From Verrucomicrobiaceae bacterium (GTDB lineage Bacteria; Verrucomicrobiota; Verrucomicrobiia; Verrucomicrobiales; DEV007), in assembly GCA_012719225.1 (NCBI GenBank), contig JAAYAT010000103.1:1-36467 (forward strand): a DNA stretch of 36,467 bases, read 5' to 3'. Position numbers and translations under genes: made by a program. Below, in pieces: positions 15,785-23,151 of the stretch (position 1 is the first letter of the stretch; the number at the start of each line of letters is the position of its first letter). A model generated the notes under the pieces. The model was not told the DNA's origin, made no database searches, and was given only the letters and a program-made list of their open reading frames with translations.

Positions 15785-17744
15785 CGCCGCCAAAAACACC
15801 GAACCCGGCGGCGGCGAATCCACGGGTGTTTTCGTAGTCGAGATCAAAGACATTTTCGAGTCGGCCGTAGAGCTCGACATTTTCGGAGACTTCAACGCTG
15901 CCGAAAAAGCGGGCCACGGTGTAGTCATCGAGATAGAAATTGGGGGCGTCGAGGCGCTCGTAAGCCCCGCGGATTTCGGCACCGAGTTTCCAGGTGTCGC
16001 CGCTCACGACCACTCCGCCGGCGAGGCTGTATTCGGGTCGACGAGTGAGCCGGTCGCCGGGAGAGCCGCCGAAGCCGCCGAGATATTGGCCCTCGGTGAT
16101 GATGGCGTCGAGCCAGGTTGCGTTGGCGTAGAAGCGGAGAGTCTCCACCGGAGCGTAGACGAACTCCAGTTCGAGCCCCCGGCTCTCGGTGTCGACGATG
16201 GCGGGATCGACGAAGGTGAAGGGATCGACGTCGATGAGGTTCTCCACGTCGGCCTGGAAATACGTCAGGGCGATGGAGCTGCGCTCGTTGAAGAGGGTCT
16301 GGCGCGCTCCGACCTCCCAGGTGAGACTTTCCTCGGGCTGGAGCGTGGTGGGGTCGACGGTGGGAGCGAGGTAGATGAAATCCTGCCCCGATGGCACTTT
16401 GTAGCCGGTCGAACTTTTCGCGAAAAGCGTCGTGCCGGTGGCCTCGAACTCGCGGCTCAACTGCGCGGTGTAGGTGCCCTTGCTGGTGAAGGAATCGTGC
16501 TCGTCGAACCGGCCCGAAGTGAGCAGATGGAAGTTCCCCGGCAGGTCGAGATCGGCCTGGGCGAAGATGCTGGTGTAGCTGAACTCGAAATCACTCGGGA
16601 AGGTGAAGGGGCCGGGAATCAGAGGGGTGCGCTCGAATTCGTAGCCGTAGTAGCCCGCACCGAGGGTCCAGGTGGCCGCGTCGGTGGGGTGATAATGGAA
16701 GACCGCTTCGATCTCGTGGCCGGTTTGTTCGAGGATGTTGTCGTTGAAAAAGAGGTCCCGGGTCGCTTCGAGCTCGTTGGTCGTGTGGCTGTAGAAGGTC
16801 GAGAAATCCCAATCGTCCCGGGTCATGCTGAAACGCGGGGAGAAAAGGGAGGAGAGGTTTTTGTTGAGCTGCGGCTCGGGAAAGGTCGGACTGAGCGAAG
16901 ATCCGGGGACTTCGAGGAAGGAGTCCTGGATGTAGCCAAGGACATCAAAATAGACCCCGTCGCCGAGTTCGATCGCGACATTTCCCCGAATGAGACCGTT
17001 TTCAAAATCGGAGGAAGGCCGGTCATTGGCGGTCTCCATCACGCTGGTGTCGAGGACCACGGAGACGGGACCGTCTTGGATGGTGAGCTTGTGTCCGGTG
17101 CGGACGGTGGAGAAGGAACCCGCTTCGACGAAGGAGGAAAGGGTGTTCTCCTCCACGTAGCGGGCGTCGGTGGAACGCAGGTCGATCACTCCGGCGAGCG
17201 CGTCGGAGCCGTAGAGAGAGCTGGCCGCCCCCTTGGTGATCTGGACGGATTCCAGAGTGGAGACGTCGAGATATTCGAGCTGGTAGATGCCGGCGAGACC
17301 GGGAGGGAGGCGACGTCCGTTGAGGAGGACCACCGTGTGATTGCTCTCCATGCCGCGGATGAAGAGGGAGGTCTGCGATCCCGTCTGTCCCGCCTCGATC
17401 AGGCTGACCCCGGCGGTCTGACCGAGGACATCCCCGATATTGTGGCGCTGGAAACCGCGGATCTCGGCGCTGGAAATGGTGTCGACGGCGGGGAGAAGAA
17501 TTTTTTCCGCTTCCCGGACCGGAAGGATTGTCTTGGTGGCGACGGAAGGGGTGTGGAGTTGTTGCACCGCCTCCTCGCTACGAATGACGGACCGCGCCTC
17601 GCGGCTGGACACGACGGTGGTGGGAGCGAGCGTCGCGACTTCCTCGACGGGAACGGGGGCGACCGCTTCCTGTGCCCGCCCGGTCAAGGGAAAGGAGAGC
17701 GATGCGACGGTGAAAGAAAGATAAATCAACAAATCACGATTCAT
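15762..17744 (-). CDS. TonB-dependent outer-membrane receptor
   Basis: An outer-membrane gated channel, energised by TonB, for uptake of a scarce ligand such as a metal chelate, cobalamin or an oligosaccharide; the ligand cannot be told from sequence. The protein is 660 residues with a signal peptide (MNRDLLIYLSFTVASLSFPLTGRAQ). The plug domain spans about 75-195: VDTISSAEIRGFQ, DVLGQTAGVSL, SLFIRGMESNHTVVLLNGRRL, and VQITKGAASSLYGSDALAGVIDL. A BtuB-like size and plug are followed by the beta-barrel. The last strand ends GVRVVFGP rather than in the usual aromatic residue. No cobalamin riboswitch is visible in the leader. No ABC transporter or TonB gene is nearby, so the gene acts alone in this window. 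Confidence 0.93.
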   Translation of the reverse strand: MNRDLLIYLSFTVASLSFPLTGRAQEAVAPVPVEEVATLAPTTVVSSREARSVIRSEEAVQQLHTPSVATKTILPVREAEKILLPAVDTISSAEIRGFQRHNIGDVLGQTAGVSLIEAGQTGSQTSLFIRGMESNHTVVLLNGRRLPPGLAGIYQLEYLDVSTLESVQITKGAASSLYGSDALAGVIDLRSTDARYVEENTLSSFVEAGSFSTVRTGHKLTIQDGPVSVVLDTSVMETANDRPSSDFENGLIRGNVAIELGDGVYFDVLGYIQDSFLEVPGSSLSPTFPEPQLNKNLSSLFSPRFSMTRDDWDFSTFYSHTTNELEATRDLFFNDNILEQTGHEIEAVFHYHPTDAATWTLGAGYYGYEFERTPLIPGPFTFPSDFEFSYTSIFAQADLDLPGNFHLLTSGRFDEHDSFTSKGTYTAQLSREFEATGTTLFAKSSTGYKVPSGQDFIYLAPTVDPTTLQPEESLTWEVGARQTLFNERSSIALTYFQADVENLIDVDPFTFVDPAIVDTESRGLELEFVYAPVETLRFYANATWLDAIITEGQYLGGFGGSPGDRLTRRPEYSLAGGVVVSGDTWKLGAEIRGAYERLDAPNFYLDDYTVARFFGSVEVSENVELYGRLENVFDLDYENTRGFAAAGFGVFGGVRVVFGP

Positions 17745-17825
17745 GGATATGAAATAGAATGCAGGAGAAGAGGATGCAAGCTCTTTTTTGGGAACAATTT
17801 GTCAGGTTTCGCCGCGCGTGTTTGT

Positions 17826-18092
17826 ATGACACAAGACTTTCTTGCGATCGCGCCGGAGGTGGGGCAAGATTCTGTCAGCATCAGGAGTGGCCCGATGAAA
17901 ATCGAGTCCGGCAACCTGGTTTGGAGAAGCCAAGGTGCCTTGGATGCTGTCGAGATCCCCGATCCCGGCAGCGTTCGATGTGCGGACAACAGTGTCCGAA
18001 CAGAATTTCTCCGGGAGGCGCTCGGGAGGACCGGGAGCCCCCCAGATCCTGATGCGGTAACTGAACCCCACAGAAACTGCATCAAGAAATGA
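17826..18092 (+). CDS. Possible small protein, first ORF of a small-ORF run
   Basis: An 88-codon ORF (MTQDFLAIAPEVGQDSVSIR...) starting 82 bp from the divergent TonB receptor gene. Its TGA overlaps the ATG of the next ORF (ATGA at 18089-18092), an arrangement typical of coupled genes. The third-position GC is clearly lower than in neighbouring genes and no ribosome binding site is obvious. It shows no recognisable domain. It also lies at the end of a very long open frame antisense to the TonB gene, so the openness alone is weak evidence. It could be non-coding leader of the receptor. Confidence 0.35.
   Translation: MTQDFLAIAPEVGQDSVSIRSGPMKIESGNLVWRSQGALDAVEIPDPGSVRCADNSVRTEFLREALGRTGSPPDPDAVTEPHRNCIKK
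17983..17998. promoter_or_regulatory. Short palindrome between the TonB receptor and the small-ORF run
   Basis: CGGACA (17983-17988) and TGTCCG (17993-17998) form a six-base-pair dyad with a four-base gap, 239-254 bp upstream of the receptor start. The size suits a regulator-binding site or a small hairpin, but no known operator consensus fits. It falls inside the doubtful ORF at 17826-18092. Confidence 0.25.
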
Positions 18093-18358
18093 CCTATCAA
18101 GACTTCCTCCACGATTCCGTCGGCGGCAGCAATCCCACCCGCCCGGCGACCCTCGCCGCCCGTATTCCGACCTCCTCCCGCAGTGGGGAGGGCAATCCGG
18201 ACCACCATCTCTGGAACAACCGGGGGACCTGGTGGTGTCACTTCACCCTGCACCACCCGGATTATACCGCGGAGAGAATCCGGGTCTCACTGAAGACCCG
18301 CGATGTCGCCGTGGCACGCCGCCGCCGCGATGAACTGCTCGGATCGCTGGCCCGCTGA
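18089..18358 (+). CDS. Small protein with an integrase arm-like segment
   Basis: An 89-residue protein with strong third-position GC, so very probably a real gene. The first half is polar (MTYQDFLHDSVGGSNPTRPA). The second half reads NNRGTWWCHFTLHHPDY, then ERIRVSLKTRDVAVARRRRDELLGSL. This resembles the beta-strands and basic helix of the N-terminal arm-type DNA-binding domain of tyrosine recombinases (R..SL.T.D...A...), but no catalytic domain follows in any frame. From memory, similar stand-alone small proteins occur in other verrucomicrobia, sometimes in many copies; this needs a database search. It could be a DNA-binding regulator or a relic of an element. It is ATGA-coupled to the ORF upstream and followed after 21 bp by another small ORF. 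Confidence 0.7.
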   Translation: MTYQDFLHDSVGGSNPTRPATLAARIPTSSRSGEGNPDHHLWNNRGTWWCHFTLHHPDYTAERIRVSLKTRDVAVARRRRDELLGSLAR

Positions 18359-18379
18359 ACTGTCTTGAGGATTTTCCCG

Positions 18380-18544
18380 ATGAATGCCATCACCGCCGTT
18401 CCAGAGGAGACGCGGTCTTCACCGCTTCCGATGAATTTCAGCCGTTGGCCGACCTGCATGCAGCGACGCTTCCGGGAAAACGCCCGCCGAAACCGGGAGC
18501 GCCGTGTCGGACGGGCGGATCACTCGACCTCGCGCTTGGGATAA
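18380..18544 (+). CDS. Possible 54-residue basic protein, last ORF of the small-ORF run
   Basis: A short ORF starting MNAITAVPEETRSS, with a very basic second half (MQRRFRENARRNRERRVGR). A good ribosome binding site, GAGGA at 18367-18371, stands eight bases before the ATG, which is the main support. Its last 25 bases overlap the 3' end of the convergent gene at 18520-20472. Arg-rich composition suggests nucleic-acid binding, which is only inference. Confidence 0.4.
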   Translation: MNAITAVPEETRSSPLPMNFSRWPTCMQRRFRENARRNRERRVGRADHSTSRLG

Positions 18545-20472
18545 AGGAGGCCGAGGTCGACACCCCGTTCCACGAAGGTGGCCCGGCTTTCCTGGGACTC
18601 GCGGAGCCGCTGGAGACCGGTGGATGTGCCTTTGTTGGTGATCTGGAGATAGCGCTCGCAGGCTTCCAGAAAGTCCACCCCGGCCGAATGGAAATCGCGT
18701 ACTTCGGGCGGCACCTCGGTGCGCAGGCGGGAGAGTTCGAGCATGGCGGGGTCGAGTCGCAGGGCGAGGGCGTCGAGATCCGCGGTGGGATCGTCCACTC
18801 CGAAGAGCGGAGTGACCAGCTCGTTGATGCGCGTGGCGGCGAGAGAAATGCGCAGTTCGGGAGACTCGGGGGTGCGCCCGAATTCCAGCATGGCGTGGGC
18901 CGAGAGATGTTCCGGGTGGGTCGCGAGGATGGTCTCGAGCCTCTCCATGACCTTGTCGTTCCGCGCGAGATCGATCAGGGGCATGCGGTCGGTAACCCTC
19001 TCAATCTCGCGAAAGGTCTGGCTCGCGGCGACGAGGCTCTCGGGCGTCGGAGCAGAGACCCGGTCGATGGCTTCGGCGAGCGTGTCATAGGAGAGGAGTT
19101 CGTTGGAAAAGAGGAGGCCGAGCTGACCGGTTTTCACCAGATGGGCGATCAGATCCTCGGCCACGCTCGCGGGGAGGAGGAGATATTTGCCCTTCATTCC
19201 GGCGGCGGCCTCGATCGTGGGAACGACTCCCCCCGGAAGAACGATCTCGGAGGAGGCGGGTTCGATCTCCCCGGAGAGGATCATTTGATCATTGATAGGC
19301 GCTTTGCGGAGGAGGCTGTCGATGAGCGCCGCACCGGGGAGGAGCGCTCGTGCCCGGAGGAGCCGCCGGGGTCCAGGCGCGGGAGCGGTGGCGGAGAAAG
19401 CGACTTCACCAATGGCTCCGGTGGGCCACTCCCAGTTGCGGTCGGCAACGAGGGCGGCGGGAATTTCCAAGCTCTCGAAGGCGATGCCCTGCCGCGACGG
19501 AACGAGGGGCACGGCGCGGGGTGTCGAGTCGGAAACGGTCGCGGCTTCCGCGGGGGCGTTCGGACCGCCCTGCCGCAGCAAATCGCGCTCGGCCCGGCCG
19601 GCCGGAGGGCGCATCGTGAGGGTGAAGACGCCGGCCACGGGAGTGGTCTCCCCCGCCTCGACCAGGCGCACGACGGGGAGGGAGGCAACGACGGGCTCCA
19701 TCGGGGCGGGACGGGGCGGTCGCTCCGGTCGCTCCCGGTTGTCGGGGGAAATCATCGCGGGGGTGGCGGGGGCGTCGGTCGGCCCCGGGGTCTTGTCCGC
19801 CGTGTCGGGACGACCCGGGGCGGAGGCGGCGAGGAGGGCCTCCCGCTCTTGTTCCTTCCGTTGGCGGAGAATTTTGAGTCCTTCCTCCCGCAGAAATCGC
19901 GCCCGGCGGGTGGAGCGGTTCTCATCGGGTTGCAGGCTGAGAAATTTGCCCCAGCCGGGGTGTTTCTCGGGGGTGATCGCGGCGAAATCGGCGAGGTGCT
20001 CGTTGGAGGGGGTGGCGTGGGTGAGGAGGGAGAGCTCCATAAGGAAGGGGGCGAGGCGCTGGTGCTCGGGCTCGAGGGGGGCGGAGGTGAGTTGGCTCGC
20101 GAGGGTCCAGAGGGTTTCCGAGACGGCACCGAGGGTGTCGCGGGAGTGGGTCGCCGCGGGAGCCTCCCCGTGCGAGAGGGCGCGGTGGGCGAGGCGCGAG
20201 GGGACGTGCATGGGATCGACCAGCAGCGCGATGCCGAGCGCTTTTTCGCGCAGATCGTCATCGACGCGATCACTGGAGGAGAAATCCGATGCGAGCGCGG
20301 CGAGCGCGTTGAGGAGGGTGGTCTTTTGGTCCTCCGTCAAAAAGAGGCCGTCACGGGAAAAAACCCCGGCATCGAAATCCGGACTGTCGTAGGCGGACGC
20401 CCCCCCGGGGAAGGCCAGCGAGAGGGCCGTCCCGAGAGACAGAAAGAGGGCTCGCAAAGAGGGCTTTTTCAT
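18520..20472 (-). CDS. Secreted protein with a probable inactive Lon-type (S16) proteolytic fold
   Basis: A 650-residue protein with a signal peptide (MKKPSLRALFLSLGTALSLAFPGGASA, cleaved about 27), so exported. Residues about 30-215 are helical, 215-262 a Pro-rich linker. Residues about 280-475 resemble the Lon proteolytic domain: TGAIGEV, ALIDSLLRKAPINDQMILSGEI (Lon: ALVS.LTG.PVR.DVAMTGEI), then IVLPGGVVPTIEAAAGMKGKYLLLPAS (Lon: VLPIGGLKEKLLAA..G.K.VLIP). By my alignment the catalytic Ser of GPSAG is an Arg in LLRARALLPG, and the catalytic Lys of GGLKEK is Thr in GGVVPT. It would therefore be a non-enzymatic Lon-fold protein. Residues 480-650 are helical again. It stands alone and is divergent from the GYF_2 gene across about 200 bp. 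The family is otherwise unknown to me. Confidence 0.7.
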   Translation of the reverse strand: MKKPSLRALFLSLGTALSLAFPGGASAYDSPDFDAGVFSRDGLFLTEDQKTTLLNALAALASDFSSSDRVDDDLREKALGIALLVDPMHVPSRLAHRALSHGEAPAATHSRDTLGAVSETLWTLASQLTSAPLEPEHQRLAPFLMELSLLTHATPSNEHLADFAAITPEKHPGWGKFLSLQPDENRSTRRARFLREEGLKILRQRKEQEREALLAASAPGRPDTADKTPGPTDAPATPAMISPDNRERPERPPRPAPMEPVVASLPVVRLVEAGETTPVAGVFTLTMRPPAGRAERDLLRQGGPNAPAEAATVSDSTPRAVPLVPSRQGIAFESLEIPAALVADRNWEWPTGAIGEVAFSATAPAPGPRRLLRARALLPGAALIDSLLRKAPINDQMILSGEIEPASSEIVLPGGVVPTIEAAAGMKGKYLLLPASVAEDLIAHLVKTGQLGLLFSNELLSYDTLAEAIDRVSAPTPESLVAASQTFREIERVTDRMPLIDLARNDKVMERLETILATHPEHLSAHAMLEFGRTPESPELRISLAATRINELVTPLFGVDDPTADLDALALRLDPAMLELSRLRTEVPPEVRDFHSAGVDFLEACERYLQITNKGTSTGLQRLRESQESRATFVERGVDLGLLYPKREVE

Positions 20473-20610
20473 TCTCGCAATTTCGGTGGGATGCTATCAT
20501 TCCGCGAGGGACGTGTCTACGCTGCTCTGCCTCCCGGCCACGGATTCCGGGGATTTTGAAAAGAGAAAACGGAGGCCACGTCTTTTGTTCTTGCCGAGTC
20601 CGGCGAATTC

Positions 20611-20649
20611 ACTCACTCTGTAAGCACTTGGCAAATACTCACTTTGTAA
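20611..20649. promoter_or_regulatory. Direct repeat upstream of the GYF_2/PH gene
   Basis: ACTCACTCTGTAA (20611-20623) and ACTCACTTTGTAA (20637-20649) differ by one base and are 26 bp apart, about two and a half helical turns. They lie 23-61 bp before the start codon at 20672 in an AT-richer stretch, which fits a promoter with a repeated regulator site. No named operator matches. Confidence 0.3.
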
Positions 20650-20671
20650 ATACAAGCGGAACGTGGAGAAC

Positions 20672-21280
20672 ATGAGCACAGAAGAAGAAGACGAAGCCCC
20701 CGAGATCCTCTTTTCCATCCTGAGATTGGGCGAGCGCGATCCCATCGGGCCGTTCACCGAAGCGGAATTGCTGAAACTTTTCAACGATGGTCAGGTCGCG
20801 CAGGACGACATGGTCTACTACGACGGCATCGGCGAGTGGAAGCCCATCCACGAGGTCTTCGAGGTGCAGGAGCAGATCAGCCACTTCGTCGATGATGGAC
20901 AGGACACGCAGAAAGTCGGCATCGCCTTCCGCGAAGTCTCCAATGTGGTCGGGGCGGGAGAAAGCATTTATTACATCGCGGTCCAGGCCAGGGCGGGCCT
21001 GCTCAGCAAGACCAAGCAATGTGTCATCATCACGGATCAACATCTTTTCCTGATGACGGACAAGCGCGTCGGCTACGAACTGGAGGCGCATCCCTGGAAG
21101 GCGGTCACCAACACCCTGATGCGCGATGAAGGCCGCGGACTGGGAACCTTCTCCATTCTCCTCGGCGGGGAAAAACGCACCGACGTGTCCCACATCCCCC
21201 TGAAGCAGATCCAGCGGCTCTTCCAGCTCTCGCAGGAGATGAAAGAGGGCGTCGAGCGGAAGGGGGACGTCGAGGCTTGA
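20672..21280 (+). CDS. GYF_2-domain (DUF4339) protein with a C-terminal PH-like region
   Basis: A 202-residue soluble protein from the ATG at 20672; GGAG at 20665-20668 gives a well-spaced ribosome binding site, better than the GTG at 20663. Residues about 10-65 match GYF_2/DUF4339: ILRLGERDPIGPFTEAELLKLFNDGQVAQDDMVYYDGIGEWKPI, a peptide-binding module. Residues about 85-200 form an alternating strand pattern (GESIYYIAVQAR, KQCVIITDQHLFLMTD, DVSHIPLKQIQRL with a C-terminal helix) like bacterial PH domains. A role in protein-protein contact or membrane/lipid sensing is inference. No transmembrane segment is present. The gene is monocistronic and convergent with the cyclic-nucleotide-binding gene. 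Confidence 0.85.
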   Translation: MSTEEEDEAPEILFSILRLGERDPIGPFTEAELLKLFNDGQVAQDDMVYYDGIGEWKPIHEVFEVQEQISHFVDDGQDTQKVGIAFREVSNVVGAGESIYYIAVQARAGLLSKTKQCVIITDQHLFLMTDKRVGYELEAHPWKAVTNTLMRDEGRGLGTFSILLGGEKRTDVSHIPLKQIQRLFQLSQEMKEGVERKGDVEA

Positions 21281-21334
21281 GTCTCTCCCGGGGCGGCGGC
21301 GAGGCGGCGAACGGCCCCTCTCTCATCCCGGGCG

Positions 21335-21742
21335 TCAGCGGCGGCCCAGGTATTTCGCCATGGACCGGAGAAAGGCCTCGGCGAGGTCGGGATGTTTTTC
21401 CATGACCGCGTGGAGCGCGCCGTGCGAGACCGCGAGGCATTCTCCCGGTCCGGCCATGCGGACGGTCGCGGTGGCGGGGGTGAAGGAAACGGCGCTGATC
21501 TGGCCGACGACCTCCCCGGCGGTGGCCAGTCGATTGACGATCTCGTCATCGACGAGCGCCTCGAGTTCGCCCGCGATGAGCACCCAGATCCGTTGCCCCG
21601 ATTCTCCCTGGCGGATGAGTTCCTCGCCGGTGTCGGTGGCGCGCCGCTCGCCGGACTGAATCAAGGCCGCCAGCGCCGCGTCGGAGACACGGGAGAAATC
21701 GGCGTTTTCCCGGAGGAGCGTGGTCAGTTCGGTTTCAGTCAT
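21335..21742 (-). CDS. Stand-alone cyclic nucleotide-binding domain protein
   Basis: A 135-residue protein made of one cNMP-binding (Crp-type) domain: ENADFSRVSDAALAALIQSGE, GEELIRQGESGQRIWVLIAGELEAL, and the phosphate-binding-cassette region EVVGQISAVSFTPATATVRMAGPGECLAVS. The canonical cassette (GE.A......R.A...) is altered: GQISAVSF replaces the usual GE[LI]A, and T precedes VRM, so nucleotide binding is uncertain. No DNA-binding or enzymatic domain follows; the protein ends a few residues after the last helix (MAKYLGRR). It may act as a small sensor that binds a partner. It is divergent from the Hsp33-like gene. Confidence 0.88.
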   Translation of the reverse strand: MTETELTTLLRENADFSRVSDAALAALIQSGERRATDTGEELIRQGESGQRIWVLIAGELEALVDDEIVNRLATAGEVVGQISAVSFTPATATVRMAGPGECLAVSHGALHAVMEKHPDLAEAFLRSMAKYLGRR

Positions 21743-21950
21743 GCAAGCGCCCCTCTCTTACCACAAAAGAGGGGCCGTCGGCAAGCGGGCGTTTGGGGGG
21801 ACTTGAAGAGGCGGTCCCGGAATGAGGTGAAACACCACCGTTCTTTTTAGTTCGCTCCACCACGAGAACGGCCCCCGTCCCGCAGGCCCCAAATCCCATT
21901 CGCGAAGCGAGGGGAAAGGCTGTAATCTGCCGACTCCATTTGACATCCCC

Positions 21951-22760
21951 ATGCGGAACGACCCCTCCAAAGAAACGGAAACCGAACCCATTGAAATCCG
22001 TTGCTACTTCGTGCGCGAACGCAACGCCCTGCTCGTGAGGGGGGATTTCTCCCCTCTCTATGCGGATTATTACCTCCATCTCATGCAGCACGAGATCCGC
22101 TATGAGCGCGCCCAGGATGATCTGCTCAAAGACGGCCTCGCCGCGCTCACCCTCCACCTCGCCTCGCGTCCGCGCAACGAAGCCGCCGCCTGGACCCTGA
22201 GCTGGCAGGATCCACCCCACAATCTCTTCGTGACGGGGAGCAATCGCAGCGGCACCGTCGTCGGCCGCCTCTTCACCGAGGACATCCGGGAGCGCGACCG
22301 CAATCTCTTCATCGCCCAAGTCACCGCGGCGGGACAAGAGGCCCGCCAGAGTATGACGGAGGCGGACGTTCTCGATATGTTCCGGGTGGCGGAGTCGTTT
22401 TACGAACAGAGCGAGCAGCGCCCGAGCCGGTATTTTCGCCACAGCGAGGAGGATTTCGTGATGATCACAGCCCAGCCCGACTGCGATCTCGCCTGGCTCG
22501 AGGCCCTCGACGAGGACGATATCCGTAGACTCGACAGCACCGAGACCCTCAGCCTCCTCGAGACGCGGGTCTATCGGTTTGCCTGCGGTTGCAGCCCGGA
22601 ACGGATTTTTCCCCTCATCGCCGGGATGACCGGAGAGACGCTTGAAGATGCCTTCGGGGGACGCGAAGTGCTCGCGGCGGGCTGTCCCCGCTGCGGCGCG
22701 CGCTATGTCATCACCCGGGAGGCGCTCGAAGCCTTCCAACGGGACCGGGCCACCTCATGA
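21951..22760 (+). CDS. hslO: Hsp33-like redox-regulated chaperone
   Basis: A 269-residue member of the Hsp33 family, holdase chaperones switched on by oxidation of a zinc-binding Cys centre. The redox switch is clear at the C-terminus: FACGCSPERI near residue 211 and GCPRCGARYVIT near residue 244. This gives C-x-C-x30-C-x-x-C, inside the usual 27-32 spacing. The N-terminal core is divergent (VRGDFSPLYADYYLHLMQHEI, then AAWTLSWQDPPHNLFVTGSNRSGTVVGRLF). The start ATG at 21951 follows a pyrimidine-rich stretch without a clear binding site. The last bases overlap the next gene (ATGA at 22757-22760), which implies joint expression with the Mini-RNase III-like protein. Confidence 0.82.
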   Translation: MRNDPSKETETEPIEIRCYFVRERNALLVRGDFSPLYADYYLHLMQHEIRYERAQDDLLKDGLAALTLHLASRPRNEAAAWTLSWQDPPHNLFVTGSNRSGTVVGRLFTEDIRERDRNLFIAQVTAAGQEARQSMTEADVLDMFRVAESFYEQSEQRPSRYFRHSEEDFVMITAQPDCDLAWLEALDEDDIRRLDSTETLSLLETRVYRFACGCSPERIFPLIAGMTGETLEDAFGGREVLAAGCPRCGARYVITREALEAFQRDRATS

Positions 22761-23056
22761 AACGCTCCTCCCGAAAAGACGAAGTGAAAAGGCGGGAACA
22801 AGCACTCGCCTGGGTCGGGGACACCGTTCTCGATCTCTACGCCCGCACCTGGATCCTGGAGCATCGCGGCACCGTCTGCGGAGATACGCTGCGGCGCATG
22901 ACCTCGAATCAGTTTCTCGCCTGTTTCGGGAATCCGACCGCGGTCGAGGCGAAGATCGGCGCGATCTACCGCGAAGAGGGCATGGAAGCGGCCTTTGCTT
23001 GGATGGAGAGGGAAATCCTTCCCCTTTTTGAGAAACAAGAGCGAAACCGGAAGTGA
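22757..23056 (+). CDS. Mini-ribonuclease III-like protein
   Basis: A 99-residue protein consisting of an RNase III catalytic-type domain only, as in MrnC of Firmicutes and cyanobacteria (about 130 residues), so it is on the short side. The signature is QALAWVGDTVLDLYARTWIL, which matches LAY.GDAVYELYVR of Mini-III and keeps the acidic D of the active site. A second helical segment is GDTLRRMTSNQFLACFGNP. In Mini-III this enzyme trims 23S rRNA precursors without a dsRNA-binding domain; that function is inferred here. The C-terminal E-E acidic position of RNase III is not certain. Its ATG overlaps the Hsp33-like stop codon. Confidence 0.75.
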   Translation: MKRSSRKDEVKRREQALAWVGDTVLDLYARTWILEHRGTVCGDTLRRMTSNQFLACFGNPTAVEAKIGAIYREEGMEAAFAWMEREILPLFEKQERNRK

Positions 23057-23151
23057 ATCGCGCCTTTGTGGCCGAAATGCGGAGTTTTACTAATTTCGTT
23101 CCGCGACGTATCGTTACGGTTCTGCCTGCCAGGCCCTTGTTGGAATCTTAT

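Noticed and set aside
15726-17800. Very long plus-strand open frame across the TonB receptor gene
   Set aside because: Antisense shadow with no recognisable domain. Only its last 88 codons (17826-18092), which leave the receptor gene and couple to a real ORF, were kept as a low-confidence gene.
17745-18090. Cobalamin riboswitch upstream of the TonB receptor
   Set aside because: A GCCACTC and a GGTTGCCGG stretch drew attention, but the B12 box and the GGGAA-CGGTG-type core were not found in order.
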